In this document: positions 54,257 through 62,909 of the stretch, piece after piece
Position numbering within the stretch: position 1 is the first letter of the stretch
Layout of the letters: every line of letters starts with the position of its first letter
Origin: Mycobacterium sp. MYCO198283
GTDB taxonomy: Bacteria > Actinomycetota > Actinomycetes > Mycobacteriales > Mycobacteriaceae
NCBI RefSeq assembly: GCF_021213805.1
Contig: NZ_JAJQJI010000002.1
Span: 426,304 to 490,303 of the forward strand
DNA length: 64,000 nucleotides
Reading direction: 5' to 3'
Translations under genes and position numbers: made by a program
Notes under the pieces: model-generated
Seen by the model: the letters and a program-made list of their open reading frames with translations, nothing else
The model's database searches: none
Told to the model about the DNA's origin: nothing

Positions 54257-56660
54257 ACCAGCGCCAGCACCGCCTGGACAGTGCGCTCCAACTCCCGCGC
54301 TTCGGGAACGCCGACACCTCTCGCCTCGCTGTGTACGGCGTTGCAGAGGCCGAGCGTCCGCTGCCGCTCGGACGGGCCATGAGCCAGCCGCTGAGATCGG
54401 CGCCGGCGTCGCCGTGGACGGCGAGCGACAGCCGAGAGCGCGTCTTTCTCGCCGACGCCCATGCCGCTTCCGATTCGGTGCGCGATCTACCCGCCAGCGC
54501 CTGCCGCGTGTAGAACGCCTGCCTGGCGGCCGCTTCGACGGCCACACGGAACAGCCCGGGCAGTACTCGTGCGCGGATGTCGTCGGGCAGCCGTTCGTCC
54601 TTGATGAGCGCGAAGACGTCGTTGACCTGGCGGATGGCTGGATTGATGTTGTCGCGCACGCTGACCCTGGAGCCGCTCTCCCGGACCACCTCGATGAGCC
54701 TGGCGTCGACACCGGTCTCCCGGATTACCGACGCCAGCCGGTCGTCATGCGAGAACACCACCACCTGATGCGTCCCCGCGAAATCGGAGAGCACTTGCAC
54801 GAACCCGTCGATCTTCGACGGGTCCATCGCTTGAATTGGGTCGTCGAGCACAACGAACCGGAACGGGCTTTGTGCCGCAGTGGCTCGCGGTAGAAACAGC
54901 GCAAGCGCCAGCGCGTGCAGCTCGCCTTGGCTCATCACCGACAGCGCCTTGGTCGGCTCGCCGTCGACCGACCCACTCAGTACGGCTCGGCGCTTCGTCG
55001 CCGTCCCGGTCAGCGTGATGTCGCCAAGCTCGACGTTGCTCTCCTGCCGCAATTGATTCCATATCGTGCGGGCCTGCGCGGCAACCGGTTTGAGCCGGAG
55101 ATTGCGGAATTGCCCGGCGTGGTCGTTCATCCACTTCTTCGCGGCGGTCATCGTCTTCACGGTGCCGTCCAACTCGCGGGCTGCCTCCTCGGCAGGCACC
55201 CATGCGCCGAGCTGCACCGCCAACGGCACCCACACACTCTCCCGCTGCTTCAGTGCCACGTCCGCTTGGTTGCGCAGCGCCTCGGCGGTGGCGATCACCG
55301 CAGGTACCGTCGCTTCCAGGTGTGCCGCCAACTCGGTCTCGCCGTCGGGCGCCTGCCTCGCGGCCGCGACGGCGTCATTGAAGGTAGCTAGCGCGGGCAG
55401 CTCGACGCCGGCCACCTCGTCGACCATGTCGAGGCCGGCGAGCAGGGCCATCGCGTCGCGTCGCGCCTGGGCGAGAGCCGTTGCAGCGCCGCGATACTCC
55501 TGCAGCGACTGCTGCGTCTTTGCGATCGCCTCCCGGGTGCTCGCCGCCCACCCGCGGTCCAACGTCCCTTCACCGCAGACCGGACACTGCGTGTCGCCGG
55601 TGTGGTCGTGAAACTCCAGCGCTGCCTGTAGCAACGCGACCCGTTCACGGGTGCCGTCGGCGAGGGCGCGGGCAGCCGTGTCGACGGCATTGACGCCATC
55701 CCGCAGTTGGGCCACCGCGCTCCCGACTTCGTCGAGCGACGGCGCGTCGAGCTCGTTCAGCGCCCGCAGCGCGGGCGTCACCTGCAGATCGCCAGATCCG
55801 GTGGCCAGCCCCTGCACCGTCGCGAGGTCGGCGCCGCCGTGCTTTTTCAGTGCCTTCGCTGCGAGCAGCGCCCGCTCGTCGTCGCATCGGGCCAGCACCG
55901 CGAGCAGCCGCTTGCGCTCGGCGTCGGCCCGATCGCGTGTCGACCTTGTTTCCTTCAGCCGCGCGGCGAGCCGCTTCTCGGCGTCCGACAGCACTTCCAA
56001 GCCGAGCAGCTTGGCCAGCGCGTCGTAGAGCGCCGCCGGGCCGCCGTCGAAGAGCCTGCCGAGCTCGTCGTAGGACAGCACAGGTCGCCACAACTCCAGC
56101 GGGCGTGACCAGCCGAGGTGGTCGGTGCCGGCGATGCGCTTGCCGGAGCCGGCCTTCGTCCACGATGTGTGGTCGCTGAGCGCGGCGTCGTCGTCCCAGT
56201 CGATCCCGACCTCGAATGGCCCGGTGCCTTCAGCCGTGAAGCCGACGCGGATGGCGCACGGAGAGGGGTGGTGCAGGTTCCGCCACGCTTCCTCCCACAG
56301 CTTCTCCTTCTTGAGCCAGCGGTAGCTGGTGCCGGTCAGCGCCAGCTCGAGCGCTTCGGCAAAGCTCGATTTGCCCGAACCGTTGCGCCCGCTGACCACC
56401 GTGAGCCCCGGCGCCGGATAGAGGTCGAGCCGCGCTTGTGGCCCGACCCCGCGGAAGCCGACGACGGAGATGCTCGTCAGGAACGTCGGCGCCACATCGT
56501 CGTGCTGGGTCTCGGCGTTGTCGACGACCTCGGACAGCGCGTCGAGCACCGCGTCCTTGACCGCGGCGTTCAGGCCGGCATCCTCGTCGAGCAGCTCCAT
56601 GATGACGTCCTGCACGGACAGTTCGGCGGTCTCGCTCTCCCCCATCGGCTGATTGAACAA
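54253..56660 (-). CDS. SMC/Rad50-like AAA ATPase with zinc hook, frame broken near both ends
   Basis: A protein of about 800 residues. Walker A GRNGSGKS is at residues 91-98 after a helical N-terminal region (VQDVIMELLDEDAGLNAAVK). Coiled-coil arms surround a CPVCGEG zinc hook near residue 355. The ABC signature is VMSQGELHALALA, Walker B FVVLDDPIQAMD and the H-loop VVVFSHDDR. This is the order of Rad50, SbcC and defence SMC proteins. Near 54376 the frame shifts by one base: the continuation HGPSERQRTLGLCNAVHSEA ending VQAVLALV-stop at 54253 lies in the neighbouring frame. The start TTG 56660 is uncertain; coding-like sequence continues upstream in another frame. Confidence 0.8.
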
Positions 56661-56749
56661 CGCGCCGCCGACATGCGGGCAGTTGCGGTCAGATCCCGCC
56701 CCAGGATCGTCAGCACCGACGCCGAATCGGTGTTGAGGATGACCGCCAC
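56661..56749 (-). other. Coding-like segment upstream of the ATPase, probably its displaced N-terminus
   Basis: Starting at a GTG (56749), this reads VAVILNTDSASVLTILGRDL then TATARMSAA, with strongly GC-rich third positions as in real genes. It then runs out of frame with ALFNQPMGES of the ATPase at the GC repeat 56661-56670. A two-base change there would join them. It could also be chance. Confidence 0.4.
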
Positions 56750-56782
56750 CGGATCACCGTGCCCGCCGGCTGTTCGCTGCCG

Positions 56783-57193
56783 CTACGAATAGTCGGCGCT
56801 GAGCCAGCGCTGCGGCCGCATCCGGATTGCGATGGACGTCGACGTGAACATCTGCTTCACATACCCGTCGACGTCGGGCTCGCCGTAGCGGGCAGCCAGC
56901 TTCCGGACGTCGTCTTCGGTCGCCGGGGTGATGCCGGTGACGTCCCCCTCGGCGGTGACGTACCGGTACGGCGGTCGCTCGTCCTGAACGGTGATCGTGA
57001 ACCGGCCCGCGGCGCGGATCACGTGGTGCTTGACGCTGTTCGCGTCGGTCCACAGCAGCACCTCGCCGCCCGGCTCGTAGAAGTACCAGATGGGCACGGC
57101 CAGCGGCGCGCGCTCGGGACGTTCCACGGCGATCACGCCGACGTGCAGATCGGCCAGGAATTGCTCGCGTTTCTCAGGGCTCATCGTCGCCAT
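56783..57193 (-). CDS. PPOX-class flavin/F420-dependent oxidoreductase-type protein
   Basis: A 136-residue split-barrel protein. ADLHVGVIAVERPERAPLAV then PIWYFYEPGGEVLLWTDANS is the pyridoxamine-5'-phosphate-oxidase-like cofactor region, and PYRYVTAEGDVTGI and DVDGYVKQMF follow. Mycobacterial members bind FMN or F420 and reduce diverse substrates; the true substrate is unknown. ATG at 57193 is chosen; upstream residues from 57253 are not conserved-looking. It lies directly upstream of the ATPase locus on the same strand. Confidence 0.8.
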   Translation of the reverse strand: MATMSPEKREQFLADLHVGVIAVERPERAPLAVPIWYFYEPGGEVLLWTDANSVKHHVIRAAGRFTITVQDERPPYRYVTAEGDVTGITPATEDDVRKLAARYGEPDVDGYVKQMFTSTSIAIRMRPQRWLSADYS

Positions 57194-57377
57194 ACCGAAG
57201 CCAACCGCAGCGACCGGTGTCTGATTCCGCCGCGGCAGCGCCACCGGTCGCAAGTCTTTGCTGCGGCCGATTTTTCGCCGTGGCGACGGGTCACGGGCAG
57301 CGCGAGAGGCGTATCGTCACCCCCGTGTTGAGCCGATCAACACCACCAGCATGTCTCCAGATGCTCTAGGACGGACA

Positions 57378-58310
57378 GTGGCAGATACCTCCAGCGCAGC
57401 ACCCCAGGCTCAGTCCGCGTGGCTGGCGAAATCCGCGTCGCAGACGCGGGGCTCGGACAAGAAGGAAGTCCAGTTCCACTACGACATCTCCAACGAATTC
57501 TTCAAGCTGTGGCAGGACCCGACGCAGACCTACAGCTGCGCCTACTTCGAGCGGGACGACTACACCCTTGAACAGGCGCAGATGGCCAAGATCGATCTGG
57601 CGTTGGGCAAGCTCGGGTTGCAACCGGGCATGACGCTGCTGGACATCGGCTGCGGCTGGGGCTCGACCATCATGCGCGCCGTCGAGAAGTACGACGTGAA
57701 CGTCATCGGCCTGACGCTGAGCGAGAACCAGAAGCGCCACATCGAGGAGCACTGGTTCGCGAACTCCACGAGCAAACGCCACATGGAGGTGCGGCTGCAG
57801 CCGTGGGAGGACTTCGACGGCAAGGTCGACCGCATCGTGTCGATCGGCGCGTTCGAGCACTTCGGGTTCAGCAAGTACCCGGACTACTTCAAGAAGACGT
57901 TCGACTGGCTGCCCGACGACGGCGTGCAGCTGCTGCACACGATCATCATCCCGAGCGACGAAGAGATCAAAGCCAAGAAGCTGCCGCTGACCATGTCGCG
58001 GGTGCGCTTCATCAAGTTCATCATGGACGAGATCTATCCCGGCGGCCGGCTGCCGTTGGCCGCGCAGGTGCAGCAGCACGCCGTCGAGGCCGGGTACACC
58101 GTGACCCGCGTGCAGAAACTGCAGCCGCACTACGCGCGCACGCTCGACACATGGACCGCGAACCTCGAAGCCCACAAGGACGAGGCCATCGCGATCACCT
58201 CCGAGGAGATCTACGAGCGGTTCCACAAATACCTGTCGGGTTGTGCGGACCTGTTCCGCCAGGGCTACACCGACGTCGCCCAGTTCACCCTCGAAAAGCA
58301 GCCCGCTTAG
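57378..58310 (+). CDS. Mycolic acid methyltransferase/cyclopropane synthase
   Basis: A 310-residue family member. The N-terminal extension ([17 protein letters not shown]) is longer than in CmaA1. Then [70 protein letters not shown] and [27 protein letters not shown] resembles CmaA2 but the rest is closer to PcaA/CmaA1, so the specific product is uncertain. GTG at 57378 has AGGACGG before it; an ATG at 57351 would add nine residues. A paralogue follows after 11 nt. Confidence 0.9.
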   Translation: MADTSSAAPQAQSAWLAKSASQTRGSDKKEVQFHYDISNEFFKLWQDPTQTYSCAYFERDDYTLEQAQMAKIDLALGKLGLQPGMTLLDIGCGWGSTIMRAVEKYDVNVIGLTLSENQKRHIEEHWFANSTSKRHMEVRLQPWEDFDGKVDRIVSIGAFEHFGFSKYPDYFKKTFDWLPDDGVQLLHTIIIPSDEEIKAKKLPLTMSRVRFIKFIMDEIYPGGRLPLAAQVQQHAVEAGYTVTRVQKLQPHYARTLDTWTANLEAHKDEAIAITSEEIYERFHKYLSGCADLFRQGYTDVAQFTLEKQPA

Positions 58311-58321
58311 GAGCGCAGCAC

Positions 58322-59209
58322 ATGACGGACACCGGGTCGGGGGGCTCGACGACGATGAAAGTGGCCTACGACGACGTCCAGGCGCACTACGACATCTCCA
58401 ACGAATTCTTCGGGTTGTTCCAGGATCCGTCGCGGACCTACAGCTGCGCGTACTTCGAGCGCGACGACATGTCGCTGCAAGAGGCGCAGCTCGCCAAGAT
58501 CGACCTCGCGCTCGGCAAGCTGGACCTGCAGCCGGGCATGACGTTGCTCGACGTCGGCTGCGGCTGGGGCTCGGTGATGAAGCGGGCGGTCGAACGCTAC
58601 GACGTCAACGTCGTCGGCTTGACGCTCAGCAGGAATCAGGCGTCGCTCGGTCAGGAGATCCTCGACGGCGTCGACACCTCGCGGTCTCGGCGAATCCTGT
58701 TGCGCGGCTGGGAGGAATTCGACGAACCCGTCGACCGGATCGTGAGCATCGAGGCGTTCGAGGCGTTCCCGAAGGAACGTTATAAGGCGTTCTTCGATCT
58801 CTGCCATCGGATCATGCCGGACGACGGCCGGATGGTGCTGCAGACCATCATGGGCCACCCGCTGAAACGTTGGCCGGAGCTCGGCATCCCCATCGTGATG
58901 AGCGACCTGAAGTTCATGCGGTTCGTCGCCAAGGAGATCTTCCCGGGCGGGTCGGTGCCCTGCGACGACGACGTCGTTGCCTACGCCGGTGACGCCGGCT
59001 TCACCGTCGAGCAGCACCAGGACCTGACGCCCGATTACGTTCGGACGCTGGACATCTGGGCGGCTGAACTGCAGGCGCATCGCGAGCAGGCCATCGCCGC
59101 GACGTCCGAAGAGGTGTACGACCGGTACATGCGGTACCTCACCGGCTGCTCCGACTTCTTCAACCGCAACGTCAGCTACGTCGGACAGTTCACGCTGGTC
59201 AAGTCGTAG
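58322..59209 (+). CDS. UmaA-like mycolic acid methyltransferase
   Basis: A 295-residue paralogue of the preceding gene. SAM motif [20 protein letters not shown] is intact. The active-site loop reads SIEAFEAFPKERY, so the His of the usual FEHFG is Ala. M. tuberculosis UmaA shows the same FEAF form, which supports the assignment. Its reaction is not established with certainty and may differ from cyclopropanation. GGAG lies before the ATG at 58322. It is second in a two-gene operon and convergent, stop to stop, with the Ddn-like gene. Confidence 0.88.
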   Translation: MTDTGSGGSTTMKVAYDDVQAHYDISNEFFGLFQDPSRTYSCAYFERDDMSLQEAQLAKIDLALGKLDLQPGMTLLDVGCGWGSVMKRAVERYDVNVVGLTLSRNQASLGQEILDGVDTSRSRRILLRGWEEFDEPVDRIVSIEAFEAFPKERYKAFFDLCHRIMPDDGRMVLQTIMGHPLKRWPELGIPIVMSDLKFMRFVAKEIFPGGSVPCDDDVVAYAGDAGFTVEQHQDLTPDYVRTLDIWAAELQAHREQAIAATSEEVYDRYMRYLTGCSDFFNRNVSYVGQFTLVKS

Positions 59210-59638
59210 TCAGGCATCGATCAGCTCGAATACCGGGATGAGCCGGTCGGTCTTCTGCTGGTATTCGCCGAAGCCGGGGGCCTGCTCGACGATGGCGGGG
59301 TACACCTGGTCGCGTTCGTGACGCGGCAGTTCGTGCGCGACAACGGCTGTCGGTGGGTCAGCGCCGATCTCGACGGTGGCGTGCGGGTCGGCGCGCAGGT
59401 TGAACACCCAGCCGGGGCTGGCGTCGCGGCCAGCCGCCGAGCCGACGATGAACAGCTTGTCGCCGATGTCGAAGTACGCCACCGGGTTGACGCGTTCCTG
59501 GCCGCTCTTCGCGCCCTTCGTCGTCAGCAGCAGCAGCGGAAAGCCCTCGAACTGGCCGCCCACCTTGCCGCCGTTGGCGCGGAACTCCTCGATGACGCGG
59601 GTGTTGAAGTCGTGCTCGGCTTGCGGTTCGTCGGCCAT
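59210..59638 (-). CDS. Deazaflavin (F420)-dependent nitroreductase-family protein
   Basis: A 142-residue Ddn/FDOR-A family protein. FEGFPLLLLTTKGAKSGQER is the phosphate-binding/loop signature, followed by PVAYFDIGDKLFIVGSAAGR, PGWVFNLRADPHATVEIG and VAHELPRHERDQVYP. These proteins use reduced F420 from mycobacterial cofactor pools; Ddn activates pretomanid in M. tuberculosis, but most paralogues have other unknown substrates. Its stop abuts that of the UmaA-like gene. Confidence 0.9.
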   Translation of the reverse strand: MADEPQAEHDFNTRVIEEFRANGGKVGGQFEGFPLLLLTTKGAKSGQERVNPVAYFDIGDKLFIVGSAAGRDASPGWVFNLRADPHATVEIGADPPTAVVAHELPRHERDQVYPAIVEQAPGFGEYQQKTDRLIPVFELIDA

Positions 59639-59700
59639 GCGCTCATCGTGGCACGGATCGGCTCACATGGTCAGGGCACTTTCGGCGAGCGGCGGCGCGA

Positions 59701-61137
59701 TTACGGCAGCACCGTCTTCATCAGCATGACGTTGTAGGCCGACCACAGCGAGAGCGTGTAGTACAGCTCCTTGCCGGTGGACCAGGGGTGGAGGTAGGGC
59801 GCGTAAATGCCGCCAGGGTATTGAGACGATGGCACCAGCAGTTGCTCGGGTCCCCATGGCCCCTGCGGTGCCGGTGCCGTGCGCGCGACGACGTCGTTGT
59901 CGCCGTTGCAGTACAGCGCCAGGTATTGCTTGAGGTGAGTGTTGTACTGCGCCGACAGTTCACCCACCGGGCCGGGGATCACCGGTGTTGCGGTGCCGGG
60001 ATACATCGGCACCCAGCTGTTGCGGTCGCCGTTCCAGTACTCGTACTTGGTCAGGTTGGCGACGTCGGCGGGGACGACGCGCGAGAGGTAGGCCGAACCC
60101 GATCGCCCGGCCGGGGTGCCGAACGAATACAGATAGCCGTCGCCAGGACCTGGCTTGAGGAAGGCGCCCTGCTGGAAGTTCTCGTTGCCCGGCATGAATC
60201 GACCGCCCGCCACCCGGTCGGCGCCGGCGAGCCGGACGCTGCTCGGGTAGATGCCCCAGTTCTCGCCGTTGTCGGGCGAAATCGCGAGGCCCGAAAAGTT
60301 CGTCGTCCAGGAGCCGTTGGCGTCCCAGCTCTTGATCGACATGAAGTTCATGATCTGCTTGCCGCCGACCGCAATAGCCGCCGTCGGAATGATGCCCTTC
60401 TCGTTGGGCGCCCAGTACGGGCTGTTGAGGATCTGCTTGGCGACGTGCCCCGTCATCATCGGCGCGCCGGCGTTCGCGCTGACCGTGTTCGCGAGCGAAC
60501 GGTCCGAGCTGCGGAACAGCGTGTTGTAGCGCCACTGCTGCCCTTTGACGCCGCAATAGCCGTAGGTGTCGCCGAACGCCATGAGCACCTGGCTGCCGGT
60601 GCCGCTGTCCCACATGATGCCCAGATCGGTTCCGGTGATGGCGAATCGGCCGACGGTGTCGTTCGGGCTGTCCGGCCCGGTCACCCAGCCGACGAGCGTG
60701 GTGCCCGGCGGTTGCGGTGGTGCGGGCGGCGCAGGCGCGGGTGCCGGTGCGGCTTGAGCGGCGTTCGGCGGCTGGGTGTTTGGTGTGGCCGGCGGTCTCG
60801 GCGCCGGGACGGCGGCCGCCTGCTGTCTGACCGGCTGCGGTCGGGGGTCGAGCGCTCCGAGGATTGATCGCGAGACCTGCCCAAGCCGCGGTAGCGCCGC
60901 GCCTTCGTTGGCGCCCCTCGGGCGGTGGCCGGTCGGCGGGCTCGGATGGTTCGGCGCCGGGCCGCGGCCGGCGATCGGTGTCCAAGGCGCCGTCTGGACG
61001 TTCTGGGCGGCCGGGGCTTGGGCTTGCGCGGCGGCGCCGGTGCACGGCTCGGCGCGGGCCGGTGAGGTGACGATTAGCGAGATGCTCAGCGCCACAACGG
61101 CAACGGCGGCCCGCGCGATGCGACGACCCAGCGACAT
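59701..61137 (-). CDS. Secreted DUF4185-domain protein (GH183-type arabinanase candidate)
   Basis: A 478-residue secreted protein. The signal peptide is RAAVAVVALSISLIVTSPAR-A (cleavage near residue 29). A Pro/Ala/Gln-rich linker spans about residues 30-145. The DUF4185 domain follows: TGTDLGIMWDSGTGSQVLMA, FGDTYGYCG, YWAPNEKGIIPTAAIAVGGK and YAPYLHPW at the end. Mycobacterial DUF4185 proteins were recently shown to belong to glycoside hydrolase family GH183, endo-D-arabinanases that cut arabinogalactan. Acidic residues in WDSG and FGDT are candidate catalytic or metal sites. The role would be cell-wall turnover. Confidence 0.85.
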   Translation of the reverse strand: MSLGRRIARAAVAVVALSISLIVTSPARAEPCTGAAAQAQAPAAQNVQTAPWTPIAGRGPAPNHPSPPTGHRPRGANEGAALPRLGQVSRSILGALDPRPQPVRQQAAAVPAPRPPATPNTQPPNAAQAAPAPAPAPPAPPQPPGTTLVGWVTGPDSPNDTVGRFAITGTDLGIMWDSGTGSQVLMAFGDTYGYCGVKGQQWRYNTLFRSSDRSLANTVSANAGAPMMTGHVAKQILNSPYWAPNEKGIIPTAAIAVGGKQIMNFMSIKSWDANGSWTTNFSGLAISPDNGENWGIYPSSVRLAGADRVAGGRFMPGNENFQQGAFLKPGPGDGYLYSFGTPAGRSGSAYLSRVVPADVANLTKYEYWNGDRNSWVPMYPGTATPVIPGPVGELSAQYNTHLKQYLALYCNGDNDVVARTAPAPQGPWGPEQLLVPSSQYPGGIYAPYLHPWSTGKELYYTLSLWSAYNVMLMKTVLP

Positions 61138-61336
61138 GTCACACCCTTCACGCGGGACGCCGTGGTGACGTCAGGCTGCGGATGTGACGTTAGTGATTCG
61201 TGGGGCTTCCGGCGCTCGGCAAGTGTCGATCGGTATGCGCGCGAGACCGTGTCGTGATTCGCAGACGCTTCCGACGCCGACGAACATCCCGTGACCTTCA
61301 GATACCCGCGGGTGAATGAACAGCGTGAGGTCGAAT

Positions 61337-61972
61337 TCAGTGGACCTGCGTCGACTCGGTCTCGACGGGAAGCGCAGCGTCGATGAGGGTGGCGGCGATG
61401 GCGGCTGCGGTGTTGAAGGCGTCGGCGTTCAAGCACCGGGTTCGAGCTGACGCGCCGTCGAGCAGCAGGGCGAGTTGCTCGCCGAGCACTTCGGGGTCTG
61501 CCGCACCGGCTTCCCGTGCCGTCTCGGTCATTCGTTTGGCGACGGAATACTTGTACTCGCGCACCCAGACGCGGGCTTGATGTTCGGGGTCGGTGATCTC
61601 CACCGCGGCAGCAAGGTAGGGGCAGAGAGGCGTGACGGCGCGCGCCACGCTCTGCGGCGTCTCGAACGCGGCGAGGAGTCGCTCGCGGGGGGGCAAGTCG
61701 GCGCGGTCGAACACGGAGGCCATGGTGTCCGGGTCCCAGTCGCGCAGGTACTCGGCGACGATCCCGTCCTTGCTTCCAAAGTGCTGATACGCAGTGCGGA
61801 TCGAGACGTTCGCCACCTTGCACAGCTGATCGATCCCGGTCTTGTTGATGCCTTGGGCGCGAAACAGACTGCGCGACGCCTCGAGGATGCGTTCCCGCGC
61901 ACCTCGGCCGCGCCGTTGGCCTAAGGGACCCTTCGCGGAGGCCCGCACGGTTTCCGTCTGCAACTCGGTCAC
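61337..61972 (-). CDS. TetR-family repressor of the divergent SDR operon
   Basis: A 211-residue TetR regulator. The helix-turn-helix is RERILEASRSLFRAQGINKT, then GIDQLCKVANVSIRTAYQHF. The ligand domain follows and the C-terminus is not conserved. It faces the two SDR genes at 62159. The intergenic region holds two 28-bp inverted repeats around the SDR promoter. The GTG start at 61972 follows TAGAAT by 6 nt, which suggests a leaderless transcript. Confidence 0.9.
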   Translation of the reverse strand: MTELQTETVRASAKGPLGQRRGRGARERILEASRSLFRAQGINKTGIDQLCKVANVSIRTAYQHFGSKDGIVAEYLRDWDPDTMASVFDRADLPPRERLLAAFETPQSVARAVTPLCPYLAAAVEITDPEHQARVWVREYKYSVAKRMTETAREAGAADPEVLGEQLALLLDGASARTRCLNADAFNTAAAIAATLIDAALPVETESTQVH

Positions 61973-61978
61973 CTGCCC

Positions 61979-61984
61979 ATTCTA
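61979..61984 (-). promoter_or_regulatory. -10 element of leaderless tetR promoter
   Basis: TAGAAT on the minus strand ends 6 nt before the TetR GTG start; a good TANNNT match. The nearer operator at 62009-62036 lies about 25 bp upstream, where it could also repress tetR. Confidence 0.5.
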
Positions 61985-62008
61985 TCGCTCAGGAGCAGGA
62001 CCGACACG

Positions 62009-62036
62009 GTCAAGTAGAGCGGCTCTTGTACTTAAC
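62009..62036. promoter_or_regulatory. Operator-like inverted repeat 1
   Basis: A 28-bp site with 12-nt arms GTCAAGTAGAGC and CTTGTACTTAAC around a 4-nt centre; 8 of 12 positions pair. Its right half is shared with site 2 (TGTACTTAAC). It ends one base before the -35 of the SDR promoter. Confidence 0.6.
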
Positions 62037-62065
62037 TTGCGGTCGAGGCGCTGAGCGTCTAGCGT
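62037..62065 (+). promoter_or_regulatory. Promoter of the SDR operon
   Basis: TTGCGG (-35, 62037-62042) and TAGCGT (-10, 62060-62065) with an ideal 17-bp spacer, about 94 nt upstream of the first SDR start. Confidence 0.65.
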
Positions 62066-62093
62066 CTTAATTACAGCGCTTGCTGTACTTAAC
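62066..62093. promoter_or_regulatory. Operator-like inverted repeat 2
   Basis: A 28-bp palindrome with arms CTTAATTACAGC and GCTGTACTTAAC around GCTT; 10 of 12 positions pair. It abuts the -10 and covers the likely transcription start, the classic place for repression. Confidence 0.7.
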
Positions 62094-62158
62094 ATCAGGC
62101 ATCGTCGCGGCCGAGCGGTCGACGCCTTCACCATCGTTCGAATGAGAACGGAGTAGTC

Positions 62159-62896
62159 ATGGGGAAGTTGGAAGGGAAGGTTGCGGTAATCACCGGGGCC
62201 ACAAGCGGGATGGCGCTGGCCAGTGCGCAGCTCTTCGTAGCAGAAGGGGCGTACGTCTTCATCACGGGCCGCCGGAAGGATGCGCTGGACGAAGCCGTTG
62301 AGTTGGTCGGCCGGAACGTGACCGGAGTGCAGGGCGACGCGGCGAACCTCGACGACCTGGACCGGCTCTTCGACACCGTCAGACGGGAGAGGGGCAGCAT
62401 CGACGTGCTGTACGCGAACGCCGGGACGGGCGAGGCGGCCCCCCTCGGGGAGATCACCGAGCAGCATTTCGACGAAACGTTCGGACTCAACGCCCGTGGG
62501 ACGCTATTCACGGTGCAGAAGGCCTTGCCGCTGTTCAACGATGGCGGGTCGATCGTGTTGACCGCGTCTATCGCGTCGATAAAGGGATGGCCCGGCTGGA
62601 GTGTGTATGCGGCAAGCAAGGCCGCGCTGCATGCCTACGCCCGGGTGTGGCTGAATGAGCTCAAGGACAGGCGCATTCGGGTGAATGTGTTGAGTCCTGG
62701 CCAGGTCTCGACGCCGATCATGGAGCGCGTGCTGAAGGACCCGGAGACGAAAAGGGACTTCGAGTCTTTGATTCCGCGGGGCGAGGTCGGCCAGCCCGAT
62801 GAGGTCGCCAGAGTTGCCCTCTTCTTGGCGTCCGAGGACTCCAGTTTCGTCAATGGTCAGTTGCTCAACGTCGACGGCGGCACGTCGGCGATTTGA
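62159..62896 (+). CDS. Short-chain dehydrogenase/reductase, atypical Gly motif
   Basis: A 245-residue SDR. The cofactor loop reads VITGATSGMALASAQ, so the usual G-I-G is G-M-A; the last Gly is missing, which may weaken or alter cofactor binding. The rest is classical: LYANAGTGE, IVLTASIASIKG (catalytic Ser), VYAASKAALHAY (Tyr/Lys) and NVLSPGQVSTP. ACGGAG precedes the ATG. It is first of two SDR genes under the TetR-type promoter. Confidence 0.9.
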   Translation: MGKLEGKVAVITGATSGMALASAQLFVAEGAYVFITGRRKDALDEAVELVGRNVTGVQGDAANLDDLDRLFDTVRRERGSIDVLYANAGTGEAAPLGEITEQHFDETFGLNARGTLFTVQKALPLFNDGGSIVLTASIASIKGWPGWSVYAASKAALHAYARVWLNELKDRRIRVNVLSPGQVSTPIMERVLKDPETKRDFESLIPRGEVGQPDEVARVALFLASEDSSFVNGQLLNVDGGTSAI

Positions 62897-62909
62897 CTTA
62901 AGGCGACGG

